The position numbers were made by a program, and so were the translations under genes. Below are positions 46,873 to 57,960 of a DNA stretch of 64,000 bases, one piece after another. The notes below the pieces were generated by a model. That model was not told the origin of the DNA, did not search any database, and saw only the letters and a list, made by a program, of their open reading frames with translations. This stretch comes from Phanerochaete sordida (taxonomy: Eukaryota; Basidiomycota; Agaricomycetes; Polyporales; Phanerochaetaceae). Position 1 is the first letter of the stretch. Each line of letters starts with the position of its first letter. The stretch covers positions 231,153-295,152 of the forward strand of contig BPQB01000040.1 of assembly GCA_019973155.2 (NCBI GenBank), written 5' to 3'.

Positions 46873-48980
46873 AGGACCGTGGCGACGTAAATTGACGTGG
46901 ATTGATTTCGTTGGGCTGCTGGCACCATTTCTATCTCATATCCCCACTCACCTATTTCCCATTTCCCCTGATTTCATTTTTATCACTTCACGTAATGCTC
47001 GCTTCCTGTATTCCCCATGACTGGTTCCTACCCTTGGATCGCGTACCCTCTATTATTGTAGTGTCTCAATTCCTCGCTTCAGCTTGCTCTAATTTATTTT
47101 CCTCGGTTGTAAATCAGCACGTTGTATCTCGCAGCGCAGCGCGTGGGGGCGTAGCCTGGGTCAGCGGTCGGTATTGGCAGACAAAGTGACACGTAAGTCC
47201 CTCTGCGCTGTCTGCGGCCCGACTCTCTCACCTTCTGCATTTGATTTAGAACCCAGGGCGAGCGTTCTGTCCACTGCATTCGGAATTCAGTGTACAGCCC
47301 GCTTGTTACTGTGCCTGGGGCCGCCGAGCGTCGCTCCTTTGCAAGGCAACTGTCGACGTGAAACGTGGCGTCCCGCCAGCGCGACGAGCACAATTCGGAA
47401 TTTGGCCCCGACGAACGCGAGCAACACCCGATGCTCTGCATCTCGGATCCACGCCCTGGACGTTGAAACATGATGCACGAACAGGCCGCCCAATTGCCCA
47501 GAATCTCGCAACGAGCACGTCGTGGTCACGTGCGGTGACAGACCCCCACGCTTTGGCAAGTATGGGATTCGTTTGTGATGTTGTTCGGGATTCCGTGCTG
47601 ACCGACAGCGTCTCTGTTGACCTGAATATCGTTCACCTGCATCCAGATCAGCGCGCTGAGAAGTCGAAGTCGAACCGAACCAAAGCTGGGCGCCGAAGCA
47701 CACGATCGACAAGCTTTCCGGGTCGGGAAACGCTCACTTACTCCCGCGACGCCACAAAGGCGTAGAACTGACGCTGTGTTGGAGATCATGCTGCCACAAA
47801 TACACTCGGTCCTACAGGGTCCCACAAGCGGATGGGAGGCAAACGCGATTGGCGTTCGCCAGCGGACTGGTCCATGGCGTGCGCGGGCGAGCAGGCCAAC
47901 CGGCAGCCTCAGCTCTGTTCGCGCGTAACCCGGTGTCCCCGCAACGTCAGAAGCGTGATCTCGTGCGATAATTCCGTCGTGCGAGTCTGCGGGACGTCGC
48001 GTGCAGGTCCCACCGCATTTGCACCGAGAGTTCTGGTCAACGGTACGCGATTTGGTCTTCTGGTTCAACGCAGCGTAGCTAATTATGGAGTCCTGCGAGA
48101 CGGTGCAGCGGTCTCCGTCGAGACGCGCCAGTCTACAGAGCAGTCGCTCTCCCGCTTGCAACGTAGTCGGTCGCTCGTCATTGCATCCATCAATGGCGAG
48201 CTCGGGAGACGCGATACTTCGCACGTAACACGCGCGCTAGAAGACGCTGAACTTCTTGAGGCTGTTCGGTCATCTTCCAGCTCGTATATGAGCTCTAACG
48301 AACCGCGACGGAGGCGATGAGGTCGTGCAGGGTATTGTAAGCGTACTCAGCCATCATATCTGTTATTCGCTGCGCGCCATCAGGCTGTGCCGGCGAAGCG
48401 GCGGTATATCGGTTCAGGCGCTGATCCCTACCCGCTGTCTTGGAAGGTGAACACGACCTCGTACCTTGCCCCTGCTTTTCGAGGGCTGTCTATTGCAAAA
48501 TGTGGTGCCCCGACGATGGCGCAGTCCAGGCTTCGAACCTTGGTTTCGCCAAGCTCGCCGAAGAGATCGACGGAGGAACTTTTCGCAGACGATTGAACAA
48601 AGGAACTCTAATGCCAGGGCCCTAGCGCTACGGACAACACGGATGAGCGACGCCAGGCACGGTGCTGTGCTTGATATTATGTCGTCTTTGATAGATGTGA
48701 CCGTTCACCTGCTTTAGATGGGCAAGCGCGACGCAGATCGCTGGCGGATCGTCACATTCCTCGCGTACAGGTGACCGCCGCTGGTCCGCTCCCGTCAAAC
48801 GCGTGGCTACTAGTCGACGCCCTTCGCGGCATGTAAGCCACAGCCCGCTTGCAGGGCTGATAGGCTCCGCCCAGAGGCAGCATAAGAGTCAGGTCCCTCG
48901 GCGTCGTCTCGCGTGTGCCTCTGCACTCCCCCACCGCCCCCACGCCCTGCCTGGTAGCCGCCTCCGCCTCAGCCGTCGCC
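46873..48980. other. 2.1 kb gene-poor region left of the membrane-protein array
   Basis: Several overlapping short frames occur on both strands (the longest, 47526-48224 minus, has no recognisable motif and lacks clear splice structure). I see no transposon end, long repeat or conserved domain. A CATAAGAG element at about 48886 may serve the next gene. Confidence 0.45.
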
Positions 48981-50175
48981 ATGATATCTAGCGTGGTTGG
49001 TGTTTCCAGCGTCTTGTTGGCCTTGGCGGGAGGCGCGCTCTCGCAAGGCACCAACGCCAACTGCTCGGCCAAGTTCGATTGGGTGAGCGCTGCGGATGCT
49101 TCGCGCTGCTTCAGAGCTGACGGCATTCCCAGGCCAGCAACGATAGGCAGCAGGACATTTGCCTGATCACAGCTTATCTGCGCTCAGCATGTCTGGCGGA
49201 CCCCACTGGTATGTCTGGTACTTGCTGAGCTGAACTGTCCTAACGGTCCCTGGTGAACTAGATGCTTATGTCAATGCGCTGCCCGGCCCTACCTATTACT
49301 ACGTCCAGCCCACCCTCCCCGACAAGTGTACCTGCAGCATGGTGTACTACAACACCATCAGCGCCTGCGCGTTGTGTCAAGGAGGAGAAACAACGCCGTA
49401 AGCACCTGTTTCCGGCGCCCTTGTTTCCCGCTTCTCACGTCCGTTTTAGATGGTCAGGCTACATCACGAACTGCACTTCCGACGAGGTCACCAAGGCGGG
49501 TTTCCCTGACAACATTCCACTCGGGACGGACGTCCCCGCATGGGCGTATCTCGATGTGTCTCTCACAGACAATTTCAACGTGACGCAAGCGCTAGACTAC
49601 AGTCAGCTCAACGGCACTTTCGTCGAGGGACAGACACCGACGTCGAGCGCGCTCCCGAGCTCCACTTCCTCCTCCGTCTTCTTCTCTTCGAGCGCGGCAA
49701 CGAACTCGGCAGCCACATCCGCTCCTGCCGAGTCGACAACAGCGCCCGCCGTCACTTCTTCCTCACATAAGTCCAACGCCGGTGCTATTGCCGGCGGCGT
49801 GGTTGGCGGCGTTGCAGGCGTCGCGCTGATCGCGTTCGCGCTTTTGTTTTGGCAACGGCGGCGGACCCACACCGCGAAGCCTGGCATGGCCATTCACGAC
49901 GCGGAGCCGACGCTCATAGGCCAGATGTCACCGCCCGTTTCGCCCGGACCCATCCAAACGGGCTCCGTCGGCAGGCTCTACGTGAGTCCCTCGCTGTCCC
50001 TTACGCTGCGGAAAGGTAATAACATTCGAGCCTCGTGTAGAACCCCGACGACCCGACGACCTTCCCCAAGACGCATGGGGCTCCTGATATGGGCTATGCG
50101 TATGGTCGCGACAGCTCTGTCATGTCGACTGGGATGACCCACCCGACAGGATACACTGGTGCTGCTGAGCTATAG
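48981..50175 (+). CDS. 8-Cys single-pass membrane protein, array copy 1
   Basis: Uncharacterised Agaricomycete membrane-protein family. Five exons. Exon 1: signal peptide MISSVVGVSSVLLALAGGAL-SQ, then NCSAKFDW. Exon 2: DICLITAYLRSACLADPT. Exon 3: KCTCSMVYYNTISACALCQG. Exon 4: WSGYITNCTSDEV, IPLGTDVPAWAYLDV, a Ser/Thr-rich stalk, HKSNAGAIAGGVVGGVAGVA (TM) and RRRR. Exon 5: tail NPDDPTTFPKTHGAPDMGYA ending GAAEL at 50175. The eight cysteines follow C..C-x9-C..C-x-C-x10-C-x2-C-x14-C, all in the ectodomain. About 325 residues. The layout (signal, disulfide-rich head, glycosylatable stalk, one TM, short tail) suits a surface sensor or adhesin, but no function is known. Confidence 0.85.
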
Positions 50176-51197
50176 AACAATCGCGGACTTGCGATACCCA
50201 GACATATCATCATTAGTACCGTGCTCGTCTTTGCAATCACATCCACGTTCCCTGTCTCTTTCTGCCATCGTCCGGCGAAGGGAATAGAGAAGGGATTGGT
50301 CGCCTGTTAGCACGTCCGCTGTAGGCTCTTCGTATGCGTCAGATATCGTGTTGACGTGCAGAAGATGTTAGTCATCCCAATGGCGATACGTGGTGTCAGT
50401 GTCAGACGAAAAGTGGACAGCAGACCCTAAGGTTAGAGCCCAATACTAGTATACCGTTGACCTTCCCTTCCATGCTTCGCTGGATGCTGGCGCATGCAAG
50501 GCGCATGCAGACAGCATGTATTGGCTCGCTTAGCAAATATACGACCTTGAAAAGGCACAAAAATCGGCACTGTACGCATCTGCAAAACGAGATGCCCGGG
50601 GATTCTGAGAGCGTTGGGACTGAACGAGATCAAGCTGGAAGTCCTCACGGAGGATGCGCGCCTGGGGAGCGGCATCTCGGCATAGCTTCCGCGACGCGCG
50701 GAGGCCTGAAGCGCCAGCCTCGCGTTCGACTCGTCCGCGACGGTTCTCTCGGTATGTAAACCTTGTTTTTGCAGCAGATTCGTGCGTGCTAACGATTCTC
50801 GGCACAACAATTAGCTCGTTTTAGCTAGGAACGTTGGCAGGACCCTTTCAACCTGGGAAAGGACGGCGGTGCCGCACTTTTTCCAGGGATTTGACAGATC
50901 CGCGTACGAGGCATGGTGAGCAGCTGCCGACATTATGGCTGGATACTAGGGTTCCGACATCCCATTTACTGATAGATAGCTCTTCGCGATGTTCGCTATG
51001 GAATGTACAGCGGCGCATTCCGTCTATATCCGGTGAAGAAACACAGCCTGTGAACGCAGCTACGATCTCCGACTTTCTTCAACATGCATCCCGTGCTCTG
51101 GGCAGCATAAAATAGCGCGAAGCTTCCCGAGTGCAGCTCTACCCCGTCCTCCTGGCCTCCAGCTCGCCCATAGTTGACGACTGACTCCTCGACCGTC
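50176..51197. other. Spacer between array copies 1 and 2
   Basis: 1.0 kb. Searched for the CTCSM-YYN block and TM motif without success. The TATA-like element for copy 2 is listed separately. Confidence 0.5.
51106..51115 (+). promoter_or_regulatory. TATA-like box of array copy 2
   Basis: CATAAAATAG, 92 bp before the ATG at 51198. Confidence 0.45.
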
Positions 51198-52348
51198 ATG
51201 GCCCTCAACTCGGTCAGCGTCTTGGTCACTGTCCTAGCTCTGGTGATATGCGGTGTACTCTCACAGAGTACCGATGTCACCTGTGCCACGAGCTTCAGTT
51301 GGGTGAGCATCAATTTTCTTCGATTTTCTTTCCCCTTTTGTGTTTATTATTCCATCCCTTCCCAGACCGCCAACTCTTTCGGTCAAAACCCTTGTCTGGT
51401 CACAGCATATCTTTGGGAGGCATGTACAGAAGACCCTAGCAGTACGCTGAGTGCTTGCCGCTCTAGCTATTGAGACTAAATTTCTGACACACTGTAGCTG
51501 CATATATTCCAGATCTGGCTAGCATCGACTCGTCTACATATCCCCAGACGAACACTCCTACAGCATGCTCTTGCAGCATGGTATACTACAACACCATCAG
51601 CGCCTGTGCGCTGTGCCAAGGGGGTCAGACGCAAGCGTGAGTTTGTTCAAAGCCTTGGTTGTAAGCCCCTGCTTAGCGCGTGGTTTCCAGATGGACGAGC
51701 TACGTAGAGTCCTGTCCCACCTCCTTGATCACCTCGGACGCATCGTTCCCAGAATCCATTCCCGGTGGGACCACCGTTCCCGCCTGGGCCTACCAGGACG
51801 TCTCGGGGACTGACTACTTCGACCCGAACGCAGCCGAGCAAGTCGCACAGCAAGGCGGCGCTGCGGGCACAGGGCCTGCAGAGCCTTCTGGCAATTCCGG
51901 TTCACCTACGTCGGCGCCCTCCACTCCAGACCCCACGCCGAGCGCATCATCCCAGGGCTCCGGATCGAACGTCGCAGACATCGCTGGTGGGGTCGGCGGA
52001 GGAGTCGGCGGACTCATCGTGCTGGCGCTCGGGGCTTGGATCGTCTCGAAGCTCAATGGCGGTCCGAGCATCGGGAGTATCAACATCTTCAACTTTCACT
52101 GTCATGTGAGTAGCGTGTATACTCCTGTTTATCATGACATTGACCCCATGCAAGTCAAAGGGTGGCGGCTCGCATGCCTAGAGAGTAACGTTCACTATGA
52201 GGTGGACGCACGACCGAGCGACAGCGCGTTTGTATCTAAGCGTCCGCCGTTCATTCCTCATTCCTCGTCAATCGCACGCACAGGTTACGGTCGCAAACTG
52301 GCGCTGCCGAGCTCGGACAGTTCTAAGTACGGCCCGTCCTCTGAGTGA
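51198..52348 (+). CDS. 8-Cys single-pass membrane protein, array copy 2
   Basis: Exon 1: MALNSVSVLVTVLALVICGV-LSQ (signal), then VTCATSFSW. Exon 2: NPCLVTAYLWEACTEDPS. Exon 3: TACSCSMVYYNTISACALCQ. Exon 4: WTSYVESCPTSLITSDASF, IPGGTTVPAWAYQDVSGTDY, a Gly/Pro/Ser stalk, then DIAGGVGGGVGGLIVLALGA (TM). All eight cysteines and their spacing are kept, and intron phases 0,1,2 match the other copies. It differs in lacking the HYGPP block of later copies, in having no Arg-rich stop after the TM, and in a tail of different sequence to 52348 (GRKLALPSSDSSKYGPSSE). A GTGAGT after NFHCH could mark a further intron, so the tail is uncertain. Confidence 0.82.
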
Positions 52349-52992
52349 CACTAGACCGCGTGACATTCCTTCGCGTCGCTTCATAGCCGCGTAGACACGG
52401 TCTATCAACCTGAACCTCCTTTGGTCACAACTGACATTCTGGGCCTGCGATGCTGGGTCTCTCGACAGATGCCATGATGATCAAGATGTCCACGGTTCCC
52501 GGCCTTTTCGAAGCTTCCCGCGAGAAAGGCCACCATGTGCATATGTGTCCAGACAGTCTCGCTGACATCTACATGCTGACCTAGTCTGCCTTGGCAGCCT
52601 TTACCATCGTTGGCGCATGTGTCGACTGGAACTCCGAGGCCCGTTTCCGCTCGGAGCAGCTCGCTAATGCACGGGGACATACGAATAGCTTCCCTCCGCC
52701 ACCGCCGCCGCACACGCGATGTCTAAGGCGGCAACCTTTGACAGATATTGATGCAGATGCGCGGTGACTGGTGGTTGCCCTGGGCTCACAAGCTGAGTAG
52801 TGCATTATCTTCTTTTCGCAACATAGCTGACGCTCTACCACCATAATCATATCTGTTCGCGATAGATATCTTGTTGGAACTGACATAGCATATTTCAACA
52901 GAGTATAAAGGTGAGTGCGATTGAACAGGCGTATGCGCAAACCCACCTTGCACCTCCCGCGCCTCAATTTTTACTGAAGGTCTGCTGCCAGT
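52349..52992. other. Spacer between array copies 2 and 3
   Basis: About 640 bp, no gene recognised; contains the TATA box of copy 3. Confidence 0.5.
52904..52910 (+). promoter_or_regulatory. TATA box of array copy 3
   Basis: TATAAAG, about 90 bp before the ATG at 52993. Confidence 0.5.
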
Positions 52993-53999
52993 ATGCACCG
53001 TGCCATTCCCGCCGGGCTATTTCTTTTGCTGGCACTGCGTGTTGCTGCGCAGAAATCAGAGGTCACTTGCTCTTCGCCGAACTTCGCTTGGGTAAGTTCC
53101 ACAGTGGTTATGCTACGTCTTAGAGCGCGCTCCGAAACTTCGCTAGTCGAGCAACGATAAGGGCCAGGACACGTGCCTCATCGCTGCCTATCTACGTGCA
53201 GAATGCCAGCCCAATCCGACCAGTACGTTGTCCACGGATCTTTCGCTAAGTCTTGCCGTTTACTTTGGGGCTCCAGGCTTCGACCTTGGGCCGAGTAACT
53301 CGGGGCACTATGGACCACCTACGGACGTCAACAAGTGTACTTGCAGCATGGTCTACTACAACGCCATCAACGCTTGTTCTCTCTGCGGAGGCAATCAGAC
53401 TCTCCCGTGAGTAGATGCAGCCAGCTATGCCACAATGTCTGACCAAAAGCTACTCCAGATGGTCTGAGTCGATCACGCCCTGTGCGCCCAAGGATGTCAC
53501 TGTTGCCGGGTTCCCTGAGCCCATCCCCGCCGGCATTTCGATTCCTGCCTGGGCATATATCGACGTCACAAAAGCAAACGTCTTCAAGGCAGATGTCGCC
53601 AAGAATTTCAGCACGACGAACCATACGATGTTCAGCGCCGACGGCTCATCCCCTTCGTCCTCTTCTCCGTCCGCCTCTTTGTCAGCCCATACGTCCTCTC
53701 TTTTGTCGACCCGTTCGTCTGTCCCTTCCTCGAGCTCCGTACCTGCTAGCTCTTCGGCCAAGGAGCCTTCGGATACCTCGAGCCCGCCCACAATCGGCCC
53801 CATACCTCCATTATCGAGGTCCCCCACGGCTTCCTCCGCTAGCACGAATAGCGCTCCATCATCTCTACAGTCTGCCCAGCCGAGCACCCAGTCATCCGCA
53901 GCGAAGTCTCACAGTTTCAATGCGGGGGTCGTGGGGAGTGAAGCGGTGATCAGCGCGATCGCCGTCCTGGCTGCATCTGCCTTTCTGTTCGCCCTTTGA
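52993..53999 (+). CDS. 8-Cys surface protein, array copy 3, GPI-anchored variant
   Basis: Exon 1: MHRAIPAGLFLLLALRVAAQ (signal), then VTCSSPNFAW. Exon 2: DTCLIAAYLRAECQPNPT. Exon 3: FDLGPSNSGHYGPPTDVNKC and CTCSMVYYNAINACSLCGG. Exon 4: WSESITPCAPKDVTVAGFP, IPAGISIPAWAYIDVTKANV. A very long Ser/Thr/Pro stalk of about 120 residues follows. The protein then ends AGVVGSEAVISAIAVLAASA-FLFAL-stop at 53999. There is no basic stop-transfer and no tail, and the last 20 residues are hydrophobic after a small-residue SFNAG site. This is the form of a GPI-attachment signal, unlike the TM-plus-tail of its neighbours. All eight cysteines are present. Confidence 0.85.
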
Positions 54000-54908
54000 T
54001 CTCGGCCAGTCTCTCAACGCTTGCATGTCCTCGCATTAATGTAACCTGCACATGTATTTATTTCTGCAATTTTGACGGTTTGCTGCCATGGCGCAGTAGC
54101 GTGGCGCCTTTAAGACCAAGATTGTCAAGATTTCCTCAAAGCCCTGACGAGGAAATTTAGCTCGCCGGCAACATCCTGCATTTACCTATACAAAGTCGCT
54201 AGATGTTAATAACATCACGGGTAGATGTGCTCAGCTCGTGGTGGGCTTTGGACGGACTCTGGTTTCGAGGGCCGTAGTTCGCCGCTGGCGGGCATACCGG
54301 AGGTTGCCGGGAAACCCGGCTTCGGCTTGGCATCGACGCTGCTCGCGACGCTTGCCGTCGACCACCGAACGCATTGAGATACTTCGGATTCCTCACCGTC
54401 TACATCCTCTAACAAACTCGAATAGCTGAGCCAAATACTCTGTGCATTGACCTGTGTGTCGCAATGAGCTCGGCTAGTACTGCACGACTCGGGCCTAGTA
54501 TGAACGGCCGGGCCGCCCCACATTTGCACCCGACATGTCACTAGTTGCCTGATTGTTTGGAAGGTACGTATACCGGCAAACACGTTGAGATGAAGACTGA
54601 CATCCACTTTTTGCGTTCAAAGTTGGCAGCCTTCGCCCAATACCGAGGCATCTCTCACACTCGTTGCGAGGCAGCTGCGCATCACTGACTGCCGCACCCT
54701 GCTGGCAGATGGGATGTCACTCGCACTCTATGAGATGCGGTGTACTTCAGTGATCGTATCCAGGTGCGGTCTTTCTCATTCAGGTTTAGTATCCAAGATC
54801 CCTCACCTCGAGGAAGGATAAGGACGAGGTCGCGTATGCCGCGCATCTTTGTACGCCGGGGTAGCACCCCTCTCTTCCATTGTCCTATCCCTGCTGTTTC
54901 CTTCTGCT
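54000..54908. other. Spacer between array copies 3 and 4
   Basis: About 0.9 kb. A Ser/Pro-rich minus frame (54215-54607) has no ATG and no clear splice partner. No family block is seen. Confidence 0.45.
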
Positions 54909-56048
54909 ATGCGACACAGGCTCGCAGCTGCTTCGTGCTGGCTGCTGGCAGCAGCGGGCGGGATCTACGCGCAGAGCGCATCTGTCAACTGTTCCGCAGA
55001 CTTTGCATGGGTGAGTTCGGCGCCGAAAACCTGTGCAAATGTCTAAATCCCCTAGGCGAGCAACAACTTGGGTCAAAACGTGTGCGAGATTACAGCCTAC
55101 CTCCGTGCAGCCTGTACTGCAGATCCCGCTGGTGCGTGACGCACCTGTTGCCTCTGGACAGTATCTGACTCTGAGTATCAAGGATTTGACCTTGGTCCGC
55201 CTCAGTCAGGACACTATGGACCACCCGTCACACCCGACCGCTGCACCTGCAGCATGGCATACTACAACGCTGCCAGCGCGTGCTCTCTGTGTCAAGGAAA
55301 GCAGGTCCTATCGTGAGTGCAGCATACTCTGAGGCGCTAATGTTGTAGCTTCCTAACATGCGCCGCAGATGGTCGGCATCGATCAAGACGTGTCCCGCGA
55401 GTGACATTACAGTCTCCGGATACGGTCAGCCTATACCGTCAGGCACTGACATCCCTGCGTGGGCGTTTCTGAACGTCACATCCCTCGACACCTTCGACAC
55501 CGATACCGCCAGGACCTTCAGTACTACAAATTCTACGATGTTTGGCGGTGCCAGTTCATCCTCATCATCGTCAGTGATCATTTCTTTCCCCACCCTATCT
55601 TTGAGCCCCGCCTCGTCGGGATCCGCCAGCGCCACCCCGTCGGCAGCCTCAAACGGCCAAAACAAATCGAACGCCGGAGCCATTGCGGGTGGTGTCATCG
55701 GCGGACTAGCTGGCGCGGCAGCACTTGCATCTGCCGCGGTGTTCTGGTGGCGCAGGCGGATCCGTGCTCCTAGGGCTGCCGAGACTGCGGTCGACTTAAC
55801 GTCTCCGTGGACCTTCACCGGAGCGGCATTTGGGAAGCCATATGTGCGTAGCCTCGTCGAAATCGTTCATACCAGGCACCGTGCTGACCACGATATCGGC
55901 TTCACAGGATCCTGACGACCCTTCGACCTTCCCTGACGCATTACATCCGCCTACGATGGCGTACGTCCAGAGCCAGAGTGCCACCAATGTGACTTCGCCT
56001 AGTATCGCGAGCGCGCCGCCGGAATACACGCACTACGCCGAAGTATGA
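54909..56048 (+). CDS. 8-Cys single-pass membrane protein, array copy 4
   Basis: Exon 1: MRHRLAAASCWLLAAAGGIY-AQ (signal), then VNCSADFAW. Exon 2: ASNNLGQNVCEITAYLRAAC-TADPA. Exon 3: GFDLGPPQSGHYGPP, RCTCSMAYYNAASACSLCQG. Exon 4: WSASIKTCPASDITVSGYG, IPSGTDIPAWAFLNVTSLDT, Ser-rich stalk, NKSNAGAIAGGVIGGLAGAA (TM), WWRRRIRAP. Exon 5: DPDDPSTFPDALHPPTMAYV, ending APPEYTHYAEV at 56048. The last residues carry PPEY, a PPxY-type WW-domain ligand. Architecture, cysteine spacing and the DPDDP tail exon match copy 1 (NPDDPTTFP). Looks intact. Confidence 0.87.
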
Positions 56049-56568
56049 CAGTTAAGTGAAGTACAGGAATTTTGGTACGTTAGCCCACAATCACGCTCGT
56101 CTTGTCGTGCTGAGGAACGGACTCAGTTGTCGAACCGTTCTTGTGGCATATTCGTCCGCCGCCGGCCGGTACTATCAAGGACTCGAGGTCATCCTCCTGT
56201 TGCGATAGTTCGAGGACGTTGAATGCCTTACGTGCTTTGCTGTGCAGAGCGCGATGCGAGCAGAGCGGCTCCAGTAGGATAATTGCAGTTACGGATATTC
56301 CATGTAAGCGATAATGGACGCAAGGTAGCACTGATTATGTATCGCAGCCTCCGCTTGCTTGTGTTGCGACGCGATCCGCAGAGTCGTGCGGACATTATGA
56401 TTCCCTGCTCGCCCATCCAGCGAGGCCTTGGGTACCACCTATTGCCCGAACAGCTTGTTGCAAAGCCGAAGCTACATATCAGCGTTTGGGCGAGTGCACT
56501 CAGGTTCACAGAATACTCGCATGGGTACATTCTTGCTTGTTTTTTCAGCGTCGTTGTTCGACACGCGA
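56049..56568. other. Spacer between array copies 4 and 5
   Basis: About 520 bp; no gene recognised. Confidence 0.45.
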
Positions 56569-57260
56569 CACATGTCTGGTGTGTTGTTGCTGTTTCTGAC
56601 ATTGACGCATAGCGTGGCTTTCCAGATGAGCCCGAGTCCGACAAATCGCTTTCAGCACGCGGACTTTGACTGGGTGAGTCCGTGATTCTTGCGCCAGGTC
56701 TAAAATCTGATACAGCTTCGTTCACTTAGCAGCTGGGGTTAAGATATCTGTTCCATCACAGCGTACCTCCATGTACAGCGGACTCTTCCGGTACGCTCAA
56801 TTCCGTATACTTTGAAGCCTCGAGTCCTCACCACGTTTGAATTGTCCGTTTATCTTTGGCCTTCCATGGTCATTATGGACCTCCACCAGTTCAGCATCCC
56901 GCCTCTACGTCGCAAAGCGCTTCGCATAAGTTCGACGCTGATACCCTAGCTGCTGGCCTACTCAGCGGGATCTTCTGCGATTCGTCGCTAGCTCTGAAAC
57001 TTTGACTCTGGCTGCGGCAGCATCTCCAGGATAGTTGATCCTCCGCGCCCTCGAGTCTAGTCCCGGAGGCAGACAGAGCATTCCCATCCGGAATACATCC
57101 AGGAAATGTCTCAGAGAGTGACGACAGCGCGGACCGTCGCTCGGTAAGTGCTCTCGAACGCCCTGATCCGATTGCGGACATACTTAACATTGCTTCGTAG
57201 AGGCGTCTCTCGACTGGTATCAGCGCCATCTCTGAGCTTGCCTCTCTCACACCTGGTGTA
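56569..57260 (+). pseudogene. Decayed array copy 5
   Basis: Fragments in the right order. A signal-like MSGVLLLFLTLTHSVAFQ is followed by FQHADFDW and a GTGAGT donor (exon 1). Then a block like DICSITAYLH follows TAA/TGA-type stops, where intact copies have DxCLIxAYLRAxC (exon 2). Next GHYGPPP runs straight into SASHKFDADTLAAGLLSGI, the counterpart of NKSNAGAIAGGVIGGLAG. The CTCSM cysteine exon and the whole stalk are therefore deleted. A tail-like piece with a GTAAGT intron follows (about 57050-57260). Stops, deletion and loss of cysteines show it is dead. Confidence 0.7.
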
Positions 57261-57960
57261 CATGGCTAATCATATGTCTATAAGCTTTCATCGAGCCACT
57301 CCGCGATGGGCCACAGATCTATTGCGGCCAGATCACCAGTCTTCAAGTCTCCAAGTTTGCAGGTCCTCGGTCAAGTACGTCTTAGTAAGCATATGTTTGT
57401 CTTACTATATAGCGCCGAGCGGTCATGTTTACCTGTGAGCATAGTGTTGTATGCTGGGCAGCATCTAAATCACGCAGCTACGGTACAGCCTTTTCTTGAT
57501 CTTGGAAGCCAGCTGGCGAGCCCATGTCGACTGCGTCATCTATATCAATCCATATTACTGCGCCAACATTTCACATATATGTGCAGATAGCGTGTGTCTG
57601 GCGCACTCATGGCACGAAAGGTAACGTTCGTATCATCCAGGATATGATTTAAACAGGCACTAATAACAGCGTGCACCCAGTGCTCGCCTTCAATTTATCC
57701 AACCTACGCACGGGCTCGAACAGTGAGCGGTCGCTACTACTCTTGCTGCATTGTGAGGAAATCACGCGTCACAGCAATCGTAATCACTTCCACCTCGCTT
57801 CTAGATCGCATCGTTCTCTTGTGATGAGTGTTGTCGTGTCAAGCGCTACCGGCTAGGGGTTCCTACGGCTCTCCGCCATTCGATATAAATACGGGGCGCA
57901 CCAGACACGCAGTATTGCATACGCGTTTGTCTCTCCTATACCTTGTTATTTACCCTCTCC
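57261..57960. other. Spacer between array copies 5 and 6
   Basis: About 0.7 kb, nothing recognised except the TATA box of copy 6. Confidence 0.45.
57884..57890 (+). promoter_or_regulatory. TATA box of array copy 6
   Basis: TATAAAT, 77 bp before the first ATG at 57961. Confidence 0.55.

Noticed and set aside
47526..48224. 232-codon minus frame in the gene-poor region
   Set aside because: No recognisable domain, scattered Cys/Arg composition and no splice or promoter support. It could be a decayed gene but cannot be named.
48500..48600. tRNA-like B box (GGTTCGAAGCC on the minus strand)
   Set aside because: No matching acceptor, D or anticodon arms can be built around it.
54215..54607. 130-codon Ser/Pro-rich minus frame between array copies 3 and 4
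   Set aside because: It begins with GTG, has no promoter or splice partner and no homology recognised. It is probably chance.
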